Shown here: positions 24,644 through 37,000 of the stretch, in pieces
Layout: each line of letters starts with the position of its first letter
Numbering within the stretch: position 1 is the first letter of the stretch
From: Watersipora subatra
Lineage: Eukaryota; Bryozoa; Gymnolaemata; Cheilostomatida; Watersiporidae
Direction: 5' to 3'
Assembly (NCBI RefSeq): GCF_963576615.1
Contig: NC_088711.1
Location: forward strand, 8,240,869 to 8,304,868
DNA length: 64,000 nucleotides
Notes under the pieces: generated by a model
What the model was told of the DNA's origin: nothing
The model's database searches: none
The model's input: the letters and a program-made list of their open reading frames with translations, nothing else
Program-made: the position numbers and the translations under genes

Positions 24644-26128
24644 CTATAAAACCTCTAATTGAATGCCACCCCTATTTGAACGCCACCTCTATTTGACCAC
24701 CACTACGAAAGAAGGGTTGAGAAATAGAGCGCCTCCCTTTATTTGAGCGCAACCTCCATTTGACCACCAATTTAACTATCGTTGATCTTTATGAACCAAT
24801 AATATTAAGTGATCAGTAGAAAAGTATACACAAAATCATAGTAATGATGAATCGTTTACATTAATAACAATTAATTTTCTTGTTGTCCAACTCCAAAGCT
24901 TTTCGCTTTTTATTTGTTAAAACGTAAAAAGCAACACCATAGAAATAATTAATATCCGTCTCAGGCTAATAGTAGTTCCTTGTTAACGCGGTCTTTTTAC
25001 TTTGAAGTAGCCTACATATATAAAAAAAGGTTTAAACTTACGATGGTTGATGAACTTTGAAAGCAACGCCATAGAAATAATTACTGTCTCAGGCTAATAG
25101 TAGTTCCTTGTTTAACGCGGTCCTAATACTTCAAAGAATATGTATATAAAAACGGTTTGCGAGTTTTGGGCCAAAGGTTACATTTAGCGAGCAAACTTTT
25201 ACGCGTTGCGTTTGTGCTAAATGCAGCGCATAAAAGTTTTGCTCTGCTAAAAAAATTCGTACACTAATATCGACTAGTTCAGTAGTGCAGAACAGTCGAG
25301 GCCAGAAGATATTGTGGAAGGCATTGGACAATTAGGAAATGTCCGTTCTGTCGAAAGCAACAATCAGAACACAGCTCTCCGAGCAAACGATGGAAATGTT
25401 TTTGTTTTAAAAACGTTAATTTTTGTTTCAGCATGTAATACAAGCATGGTTTGTTCATGTCACTCGTTCATGAACATACATATACATGTATTTGTATGAT
25501 TTGAGGGATTATCCTTATATAATTTATATAAATATGCAGATTTATAGCATGTTATTTAATAGCATCCTTTTGGCTATCTAAACACAGCTTACAATGGATT
25601 GATGCTCATAACTCCTCTTCTATTGCACATAAAAAGCTAGTTTGGGCTGCAAACTGTAGCAAACATATCAATGATTACAATGAGCTTTTATGCAACATTG
25701 TCAAATATAAAATAAAAATGTTTTTAAATTTAGAATGAAATAAAAATTGAAAATTCCAACAAATTACAAAGAAGGACACAGGCTATAACATCAAGGCAGG
25801 TCAATTGCAAGCTATGGATATTAACTGGTGGAAGTATTTCTCGGTTTCTCAATGCTTATCTATTAAGAGATCTTTGACAAGTTGGAGGTAAGTTAGCAGA
25901 TTTATTGCATTTTAAAGGTTTAGTATCGCTCCACCAAAAAAAGAATGCATAATATAGGCGACATTCGCTTCGCTCGTGATAAGGCTAAATTTACCTTCCA
26001 AAAGTTCTGACGAGCCATTTAAAAAATACACCGTCAGCCTCTATTTAAACGCCATCTCCAATTGACCGCTTCTATAGGGGAAGGGTTGAAAAATAGAGTG
26101 ACATGGCGCTCAATTAGAGGTTTTACAG
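24644..26128. mobile_element. TA-flanked TIR transposon, internally degenerate
   Basis: TA at 24642-24643 and 26129-26130 bounds a 1485-bp unit. Its ends are CTATAAAACCTCTAATTGAA and the inverse of CTGTAAAACCTCTAATTGAG. Both terminal regions contain repeated motifs of the form TATTTGAACGCCACC. The interior has an approximately 85-bp direct duplication (24930-25010 and 25060-25130, sharing CAGGCTAATAGTAGTTCCTT). No transposase is recognised. Related end fragments lie at about 58230-58290 and 59400-59560. A Tc1/mariner or pogo relative is the likely class. Confidence 0.7.
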
Positions 26129-26130
26129 TA

Positions 26131-29100
26131 TCCAGGTCACCAGCTGTAAATATTGACTTACATAAGTTTTGAAGGAATTAAATGTATTCTGAACAAATTC
26201 CAGAGTTAGCCTGATTGCCAAAAGCCAAAAAAGTTTTTTAAAAACAAACCCATCTGATCTCCATTTCTCTGATTACTTAATATATTAAACAATTATATGC
26301 ATGAACAGATCTACGGAAAATAAATTAAAATACTACAATCAGCATAGGATAGAATAGTCCATAGAATAATCAGCATAGAATAGTCCATTGCTATTGCAAA
26401 ACTGTCCAACAAATCACACTCTATTACATCGGAAATTCAAGATTGCTCTTTTACATGATTTAATAACCGCAACACACTTACTCATATTTATATTATAAAA
26501 CTGCTCAATGTTGTTCGGGATATCTGTGTATGCATATGGTGCTTTAGCGGCTTTCTCTAGAATCAAAGCATGAATCTTTAAAGTGTTAAAATTAGTGTTT
26601 TAGTTGAGATTGTTATTTGAAAGATGTAGATATTCAGCACCTTCACCAGAAACATTATGTGTAAAAACGGGAAAATAATATTACGCATAATTATTTTGTG
26701 TGCACACATACATCAACGGTGAATTTGCTTTGTCATCTTGTTCTATTTTTGATTATGTTCAGTCTGTGAGAGCTTTTGCTTAGGTTATAAGAACTAATTT
26801 GGTCAATACTGGCAGAGACTCCAGTGAAGGTGTTCAGCTACAAGCAATACCAATATCTATCCGGAAAAGATAATCTTTTATTTCTATAAGTTCAACACAT
26901 TAAATAAAAACCCAGCGAAATTCTAAAACAATAATAATAATGACAAAAGATTAAAAATAGCCAATGAAAGTTCCACACTTATGATAACAGTTGTCCATGT
27001 TCTTTTACTCAGTCTCGCGTGTCGACGGGTCTTGACAGTCCAAAGAGAGCCAAGGCAGTCTAAAGACAAGGGGTCTCCGTAGTGGATAGAGTAATAGCCT
27101 CAACAGAAGAAAGAGAAGCAGTAATTGGAGCTGTTGTATTGTTGATTTTCTGTTAGCGTGTGAGATGTTTAAGTGCTAATTTTCTGTTCTTTATTTTGTA
27201 CAGGTTTAATATTTGAGTGAAACTTTCATGAGTATCATCATGGAAATCTACTGATTGAAAATGCTTCACTCTTGATATTTTGTCGGGTCTAGTAGAGTTT
27301 GGTAGAGCTGTGTACGTGTCACTACCTCTATTGTTTGCTGGTAGGACGTATCGCATACATATATTTCTTATGGCTTGGGCTTAACTTTCCTAAACAACAA
27401 CATTACAGCTCATGAAGCTCGTTTTACAATTTTTAATTTACCAATATCGCTACGGATATTACCAACTTCGGACCTGCATTTTTATGGTTGAGACAGCATG
27501 CACCAGTACATAAAACATTGCTTTTTTATGATGCTTTACATGTAAACATTTTTATAATGGTATTAACGCCAGCATCGCTACATCAGACAAACTCGGATGT
27601 GAACAGAGTGGCGATGAATGCCGAAGTAATGTTCGTTTAAGCCATTTTCAAACTTATTGCCAACTGCTTAACATTTTGGAGCCACTGAAACCTAATAGAT
27701 ATCTGAAAACTGTGTTGAAACCAATTAAAACTGACCATAATTAAATTGTAAGTAAACCATGCTGCTAAAACGACTCGAGGATTCATCCATGCATTGGTCG
27801 CATGTTAGAGCACATCTTGGAGACCGATTGAATAAACCGCCAACTGTGGGTTATTAGCGAATTGTATTTCTACAGTGCTTTTATTGGCAAGTACATGTAC
27901 GTACTGTGTATCTTTACACCGACTGTCGCGAGTGCACGAGTACCGTGTTGTAGTCATGTTAGTATTCGTAAAGTTAACGCCGCGTAAAATATCCAAGTGT
28001 TATAGTACAATTACATCTTCATTGTCACAGACAGACAGATATTTGGAGTAGAAAATATTTTTAAAAGAGCTCATTGTAGTAAGTGAAGGCGAATCATGTG
28101 AGTAATTTAGCTGAGCCTATTATTCCGGACTCGGAACTTCATTTTATACGAAAGTCGCCGTTTTCGTTCATTTGCAAAGAGATTCTCTATGGTCGTAAGC
28201 AATATTAATCCGATATGTCGTTGAACTGATTTTCTCAAATTATTTTCTTTCACAAAGCTTATGGGACGTATGAAAAACGCGAATATAATTAAAACGTGAA
28301 AAGGTTTAATAACTCCAGCATCGACGTAGGTGTAAACAAGAAGTATTTGACCATTTGGTCAGATGTTCAATTCATACATATAAAAGTAGAAAGAGCTACA
28401 TGGTTATCATGGGCCTTTATCATGTCAATTCACAGTTATCTTATACGTTGACACGTTTATGAATTCTTAATTTGTACAGTCTTTCACGCTCTAGTAATTA
28501 TAAAATTATCAATTGGCATAGGAACTGTATGTTTTACGCCTGCTAAATTTGTTAATTAGAATGCAAATGTTTAACGGATAAAAGAAGACTCAGGGTTCAA
28601 TAAAGGGCATGCATTACTTCACAATCGTATGGGTAAATATAACATCTCTTTGAAACTAATTCTGAAGACAACGCACATTGTGAACTTCATACAAATAATG
28701 AATAGGTAAAAGAGTAGTACGCCGTATCGACATAATTGTGCAATAATTTTTTCCAAGTTCATGAAAAATTTGTGTACTCATTTGAAACTTGATTTCTCAA
28801 GCACTATCTATGCTACCAATGGTTGGGCATATACATGTATATACCATTAGATCATATAGGAGAGAATAGAATGGATTTTATGCAGGCTGTGCTGTGCTTC
28901 AGCGTTGTAGCAAGACAGATATTAATACAAGACAAGATAAATTTAATCTCCATTTTTCTGGAAGGCAAAAATATTACCTCTTGCGTGCAATAACAAGGTT
29001 TTGCAATGTGTTTTGGGCACCTATGATACACCATGTCGGAGTAATTCCAAGTTATATTGCTGAGTTATTAAATCATTAACATGTTAAATTGCTTTTAATA

Positions 29101-31001
29101 CCTTTCGCTATAAATAGTAGGCAATCATAATTTTCAATCTATTACTCATTTGTGAAACCCCTGCTTTCTTAAACATCTCATCTGTCTGAAAGCCAGAAAA
29201 TAAGAGCTTTTTGTGATCTACTTGCATTAATCATGACTTGGCATCCTCTAAATGGCACATAATAATGTTGGAAAGTCATATATAGACATCTTCATGAAAT
29301 CTTTCAGATAATACACATTTAACTTTGAGTCATTAGTAGAGATGTTCTGATTGTAATATATGCACTGATATGGAGGTCAAGTATTTGGGTCAGTCCTTGC
29401 CGGTCTTTACTTAGTCGCGCAATACAAAAAATCTGGATTAGGGTTCAGATCTTAATGAAAATCAGTGATTTGGATCTATTTCCAGACATTGAATCGTTGC
29501 TTTTCTAGTTATTAGTGCTTAAATACTGTAAGGCTAAATTGTTGTCGATGGACTTCTGTCAAAGCGTCATAGCATATTTGATAGTATCACACTATCACAT
29601 ATCATTCACGCTAGAAACACTATAGTTTTTATACATCAATTGTTGCATGCTGTCTTTAGTATTGCATTTCTGATAGCCAAAGACACATAAAATTCTTTTG
29701 TAGAACTTCATTTAAAATGAGCTATTATTCGCCAGAGAAACAAGCTCTATCATCAATAGAAGTTATTAGATTATTAGGGTATTGCTATTGCTATTAATTT
29801 TTTTATGTAGCTATAGAATTTAAATCTATTGTGTGCTGCTGTTGGTCAATATTAGCATCTTATCTTTTTTGCTAAAGTATAAATGTCACCAAAGTTTAAT
29901 TTTCTTTGAATTTCAGTTTTGTTTTTATCAAACTTGGTTGAATATTACAAAAACAGTACATTGATAAACTTTTATATGTGGCTGGGATAAGCATGTGAAG
30001 ACATCCATTTTCGGGGTTGTATTTTGTTATAAACACTTACATAAAGTATTGTGTAGTCAGCTGTCGAAATGTATAGTCAGCATTGTTTGAGCACACTATT
30101 GGGGCACACAAGGGGTCAAAGGGGTCAAATCTAAATTCTGTTTTCATGTAAATTAAACTATAAAAAACTTATTGGTGTAAAGCTTATCAAATTCTTATAC
30201 CACACTTCTGTGAAGGCTCTAAAATGGTTCATAGCAGATAAACATCTTAAAGTAATGGCCAAGGAGAGGTTTTTCGGTCAGCTTTTGCCGAGTCTATTAG
30301 TAAAATTACTGCAGAGTTGAGCAATCAACTCACCAGTAATAACTAGCAAACAACTATAATATAAACTTGCTTATCTACTGTGGTCACTACATGTAGTTAT
30401 CTTTTAATAATATGCCAGGAATAGTCAGCAAAATTATATTTGTTTATTAATTTTCATATAACATATTTCAATATTATGCAAATAATAAATTTTTCCATGT
30501 GTAGCTTAGAGCCAGAAATAGTCAAGTTTTTCAATTTTTGTGGCTTGTTACACGAGATGTTGTAATGGTAGCAGTAAAATGAGTAGAAGACTACATTTGA
30601 GCTAAAGAAAATAAAGTTGACCAAGGGAAACAAATTTATATTTAATTGTAAAGGTTCTATTGAATCATGTTCACGTAAAACAGTTTGGTAGGGCCATGTT
30701 ATTTAGTCTTCTTTTATATATAATCACCATTTTTCAGGTCATGTTAAGTATTGCTTGTAACTTACTAAAATGTACGTGAATGTTGGCAACGACCTGAAAA
30801 AAACATCAGTCATTTAATGACATATGTAACTTTGCGTGCCATCGTTTATGAAGTTCAGTAATGAATTCGCAGTTTGTCAACCATAAATGGAGTTTTTAAA
30901 GTCCACCTTACTCATATCAGTTGTGGAGTCGTACGGAAGACCAAGATTTTGACCTTTTCTGAAACTAGCAACCTAATTGCAGACACATTTGTTGTAGTGA
31001 A
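26131..31001. other. Gene-free stretch upstream of PIP4P
   Basis: No recognised gene. A 67-codon minus-strand frame at 27153-27356 (MRYVLPANNRGSDTYTALPN onward, then RPDKISRVKHFQ) looks more protein-like than its neighbours and could be a terminal exon, but no partner exon in phase was found. The PIP4P promoter must lie at the right end; no clear TATA or initiator stands out. Confidence 0.4.
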
Positions 31002-34000
31002 ATGGCTGAGAATCAGCCACTGCTGGCTTCAAATGGTGAACCTCTGTCAGCGCCTCCACCGACTTACACAGAAGTCGATCTGAATAAGTCCAATGGTGAG
31101 ACCAATAAAGAATGGTGTTTTTATGTTATACAAATTTTGTCATGGGGCAACTAAATGTTAGAAAGCATTTAGTTGTCCTGTTGAATTGGAATCATAAAAC
31201 AGGCTACCGATCAATGACAGTGTTGAAGTGGTTGTTGAAGTGGTTGTGTAATGGTTTGCCAACAACAAGACAGTTTATGTGCTGTTAAAGAATAACCCAT
31301 GATCAGTCTCGTGTCATAGGTGCCTTGTAGAGCTCCAACTATTTCTTTGAAAGGAGATCAATATTAAAAGTTGACTTGCAACAAAATTCACATTACAGTT
31401 ATTTGGTATCAAAAGATTCACCATGTCTTACTCTGTTGTGTTGTAGGTGCCAAATATGTAGAAATGTGATTACAAGCTCTTAAAAGCTCAAAAACGAAAA
31501 GCCGCCGTAGATTGGAATCTCTTTATTTCGATGACGTAGCCACGAAATTTGGTTATTGTCTTGTCACGTGATGTTCTCTCGTGAATTGAAAGGTCAATAA
31601 AAAGCTCAATATAAAACTTATCGTAGCACTAGTTTATGACAAACACTTCGGGTTTTACCGAAGACCCCGTATCAAATATAGTTGCTCGCTACTTTACAGT
31701 TTTGTTTCGGTTTGGTCTAATCGACAAGTCGTAATCTAATCATGTGACCCAATACTTCGAAAATAATTTCTGCAGCACTTTTCGATTATCACAAGCGACC
31801 AACAGGCTCGTCATGATTATCAGACAATGATATGTACTCCTTCAAGCTAAGGCTAAAAAATTAAACGAATTTTTACGGTAAGTTATAAGATATCAGTGCT
31901 AAAAGTGACAGCATTACGATGACGATAAAATAGACGCGTAAGAACAATAGACATAGTTTTATTGAATGCGTGAAGTATATTCGTGAAAATATTTCGACGA
32001 ATAAGGTTACATGAAAGTGTAAACAGAAACCATCTCTCACAACTACATCACATTTGAGCCGTTTTGGAAAGTGAATCCAAACTACGGCGGTCTCCTGTGG
32101 CTGCGATTTTCTGTTCGTTTTTGAGCTGTTAAGAGTTTGTAATCACCTTTCCACATATTTTGCACCTACAACACAACAGAGTAAAACGTGGTGAATCTTT
32201 TCATATTAAATAACTGTAATGTGAATTTTGTTGCGAGTCAACCTTTAAAAATGTACATAGGATATTTTCTCTTTAAAAAGTAAAAGTTTATCAAAGAACT
32301 AGGCCAATATAATTTCATCTACAGAGTTCAACGATTGACTATTCTCTGACATCATAACACATCTTGGTATGTTATTTAGCAAAGCCGCTTAGAACCTGCC
32401 TGAATGAGATAAATACTTGACATTTGTAGACAGCGACGAAAGTGTGAGACAACAGGAGTTGCCTCCACCATACACTCCTAGCAGCTTGCCTCAGATAACC
32501 CATATCAACTGCAAAGTCTGTCAGGCACACATCAGTCTTCAGGGTTCTAGCCACCTTTATGTTGTCAAGTGCACCCAGTGTAATGAAGCTACAGTAAGTA
32601 ACATTTATGTAGTTGGAAATATTTCTATTGTAATGTAAGTCATCACATAATGGTCTTCAGAAACAAGTGATTTTTGCTCATATGTTCAGGCTGAGCTGTG
32701 AGAACCAGGTTTCACTTGGATACTGTATTCAAGAATCATTCAGACATGTTATTTTCTGTAATATATCTTTATAAACAATGCTTTACTATACTAACAATAT
32801 GAATGTTTTTCAAAGGTAGAGAGTAAGATAAGAACAAGTATATTGATGATTTTGTCTGAAATAAATGCTGGATATCTACTCTGTTGTTTGTCTTGCATGA
32901 GCATTCGCATGCGAGTAATAATTCATAATTAATAGAACATGGGTAGTCAAAGGTATATTAGCTTGTGGCACATTTGCGCACTTCAATAGTGTATCAACCG
33001 TTCATTGGTTAACTAGCCCCTCTGTCACCAAGGCTGTTTATTCATTCACTTAATGTTCAAATAATCATGGGATTTTGTTAATCAAAATATTTTTTATGTC
33101 TGTTTTACTGTTTCAAGCTCAGGCTCCCGTTCAAGATTATACAGTGGTATTGTTAGTCTCATTCATGTAGGTGTAACAATTGTTTTAGCTGAGATAACAG
33201 CAGTGAGTAGAGTTGTAGTTCATTTATAGTGCTCAGTAATGGAAGGTGAGCAGTATCCCAACAGAAATTGCTAGACTTAGTTCATATTCTTGATTGGAAG
33301 GCTTCTAGTTCTCTTGGCATTTGCAGCCTATTAAAAATGCTCCTCCAGGAAAGAAGTACATTCGATGCCCGTGTAACTGCCTGCTCATGTGCAGTGTTGG
33401 AGCTGTCAGAATTGCGTGCCCTCGTGAGAACTGGTGAGTTATGAATCCTTCATTTTTTGCTACATCAAATGTCATGTATAATAACAAAAACTTGTGTTGT
33501 TCTCAAGGTAGAACAAAATAGGTAATTACAGCTGATAGCATTGAAAAAGTCAAGCAATTATAATTTCAATCGGCGACAGAACCTGATAGCTAAGTGCAGA
33601 ATAAAGGTTCAACCAACATAGCATAGTGTAATATCAAAGGAACAGTTTCAGAAAAAACTGAATGCCTCTGTTTACCCTCCCTTACTAGTTACATATCCCT
33701 CTGTTTACCCTCCCTTACTAGCTAGATATCCCTCTGTTTACCCTCCCTTACTAGCTACATATCCCTCTGTTTGCCCTTCCTTACTAGCTACATATCTCTC
33801 TGTTTGCCCTCCCTTACCAACTACGTATCCCTCCGTTTACCCTCTCTTACTAGCTACATATCCTTCTGTTTACCCTCCTTTACTAGCTACATATCCTTCT
33901 GTTTACCCTCCCTTACTAGCTACATATCCCTCTGTTTACCCTCCCTTACTAGCTACATATCCTTCTGTTTACCCTCCCTTACTAGCTACATATCCTTCTG

Positions 34001-37000
34001 TTTACCCTCCTTTACTAGCTACATATCCCTCTGTTTACCCTCTCTTACTAGCTACATATCCCTCTGTTTACCCTCCCTTATTAGCTACATATCCCTCTGT
34101 TTGCCTTCCCTTGCTAGCAGCATCAGAAAACCTCCATACATGTTGGACGTTGAACGTTGTGTGCCACTACTGCTGCTTACAGTTGAAAGACGATTCACTC
34201 TACAAGAGACAGTTTCTTCTCATTAGTGTAACTTCACTGGCGTTGTTTACTAACTTGTAGCATTGTTTAACTATACAGCTTGTACTCATTGTGTTTTTAT
34301 CGGCGAATAGCCATTGAGAAAGCCTGCCTCATTCCCTTCCATAGGTTACAGCATTCCAATACACTTCCAGTAGGTAATCAGAACTTGAATGAATATTACT
34401 TAGCACTTGACATCAGACTCGCTGATCTTCATTTAGTCAGCAATAAAACTTGGACAATTATTAGTTTGACAGTTTCTTTCTATGGTAATTCATTTTGAGC
34501 TCCTCATATTGTAACAAGTGGTGGAAAGGCAAAGGTAGAAATGGCATCTCGGGTCAGTGCTCCGATCTTAGTTGGTGATGGTGAAGATTACGCCAGATGT
34601 TTCTTTGTTTCATAGTATTAGCAAATCTGAGGTGATGCGAATATTCTAGTTATTTTTCTCTTTCGTTTTGAAATTCTTTCTCACTTCTTTTTGAAGAAAG
34701 TGTAAGCTTTTATTTCTTTAGGTTTTATTAGAGCATCAGGGTGCAGGGATGTAGGATTCATGATGCCATTTTCCTTGCAGTTAGCCTGTGTTTATGTTTG
34801 TAGAATTTGGACATTGATGCTAAATTATGTTGTAAAATCTTGTCATAACAAATATTAAGAAAATAGTATGGGCCACGCGAAACTTTTAATTCAGCGTATT
34901 GCTTTCCGTTAATTGTATGATCTGGAATATTTACTGGCTCCGTTCTTCTCTACATTAAATTAGCTTGTCATACTGATTTTACGTATGAACATGTGTTGCA
35001 ATAGTTCATATTCGTATCAAGTTGGCAGAGTACAAAATAGAATTCATATGATAGATAGAATGCATGTGTATAGCACTGCGTTTACAGTTTATGTCTACAG
35101 CACTGCCCTAGCTATTGCTCTATGTTTACAGCACTACCCTAGCTATTGCTCTATGTTTACAGCACTACCCTAGCTATTGCTCTATGTTTACAGCACTACC
35201 CTAGCTATTGCTCTATGTTTACAGCACTACCTTAGCTATTGCTCTATGTTTACAGCACTGCCCTAGCTATTACTCTATGTTTACAGCACTACCCTAGCTA
35301 TTACTCTATGTTTACAGCACTACCCTAACTATTACTCTATGTTTACAGCACTACCCTAGCTATTGCTTCATGTTTACAGCACTACCCTAGCTATTGCTCT
35401 ATGTTTACAGCACTACCCTAGCTATTGCTCTATGTTTACAGCACTACCCTAGCTATTACTCTATGTTTACAGCACTACCCTAACTATTACTCTATGTTTA
35501 CAGCACTACCCTAGCTATTACTCTATGTTTACAGCACTACCCTAACTATTGCTCTATGTTTACAGCACTACCCTAGCTATTGCTCTATGTTTACAGCCCT
35601 ACCCTAGCTATTGCTCTATGTTTACAGCACTACCTTAGCTATTACTCTATGTTTACAGCACTACCCTAGCTATTGCTTCATGTTTACAGCACTACCCTAG
35701 CTATTGCTCTATGTTTACAGCACTACCCTAACTATTGCTCTATGTTTACAGCACTACCCTAGCTATTACTCTATGTTTACAGCACTACCCTAACTATTAC
35801 TCTATGTTTACAGCACTACCCTAGCTATTGCTCTATGTTTACAGCACTACCCTAGCTATTACTCTATGTTTACAGCACTACCCTAACTATTTCTCTATGT
35901 TTACAGCACTACCCTAGCTATTGCTCTATGTTTACAGCACTACCCTAGCTATTACTCTATGTTTACAGCACTACCCTAGCTATTACTCTATGTTTACAGC
36001 ACTACCCTAGCTATTGCTCTATGTTTACAGCACTACCCTAGCTATTACTCTATGTTTACAGCACTGCCCTAGCTATTGCTCTATGTTTACAGCACTACCC
36101 TAGCTATTGCTCTATGTTTACAGCACTACCCTAACTATTGCTCTATGTTTACAGCACTACCCTAGCTATTTCTCTAGGTTTACAGCACTCTTTAGACTTA
36201 TTTCTCCATTTATTGCTACTTGATAACCTGCTGGTATAGCCGATAAGGAACCATAGTGATTAGGTTATCAAGATACAAGTTGCACATTGTTCTAGAAAAG
36301 AGCGCCTCTCTTATCCTTGCATTTAGCTGGCACATTCTTTTTACCTTCATGGAATTTCAGCCGACGTATGATTGGTCTGCAGCCACAAGCCACCCATTTC
36401 GGGGCAGCCTCTCACATCATAGGGCCAACAGTACGGGTTCGGTGCTTTCACTGTGAACACATATTTGTGGTAAGTGTGTCAGAGTAGGGCTATGTCTGTT
36501 TCGCATTACACAATTCCGGTATGCCTGTCACAACTAGCTTGAGTGCCTTGTTGCTGTTTAAAATTGTATATCTTTTCCCCTCTTTAGTAGATGGATGTCA
36601 AAACTTTTGTCAACTGATTTTAGTTTCTCAAACAGAATGTGAAGCACAAGCTGGCAATCTGCCCTCGGTGTGGCGTACGGTAAGTGGTTTCAGATATGCA
36701 GATAAGGTAATCGAGTATTTCATAGGAAGATGAAATTGTGATCTAGTTTTGTGAGCAACTTTTAGAACCTGCAAGTTACAAGAAGCTAAAAGATATACAT
36801 CTATATATAAAGCTCGGTGTTTGTCTTTTTGTTAAACCCTGTGTCCAGTTATATCAATTAAAACCTAGCAATGAAAAATCTGCGAATCACTAGATTTCAT
36901 CTCGGGACCTTCAGATCTAGAGGAGGCAAACTTAACTATTAAGCTACACGGAATACAATGGATTCATTGGGCAAATAGTCATTACATTGGTTAAGATACT

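Noticed and set aside
30874..31083. 69-codon plus-strand frame overlapping PIP4P exon 1
   Set aside because: It is a different frame; the PIP4P frame starts at 31002 and continues in phase into exon 2.
33771..34226. 151-codon open frame with 11-residue repeats
   Set aside because: It is a 33-bp minisatellite within PIP4P intron 3; the frame stays open because the unit is a multiple of three.
35082..36190. Regular 31-bp repeats that might suggest a CRISPR array
   Set aside because: The units are contiguous with no spacers, and this is a eukaryotic intron.
36890..36960. tRNA gene on the minus strand
   Set aside because: Only A- and B-box-like strings are present, without a foldable cloverleaf; it lies in a Helitron-like/SINE-like repeat. 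Similar weak traces at about 46430-46480 and 57410-57480 were rejected for the same reason.
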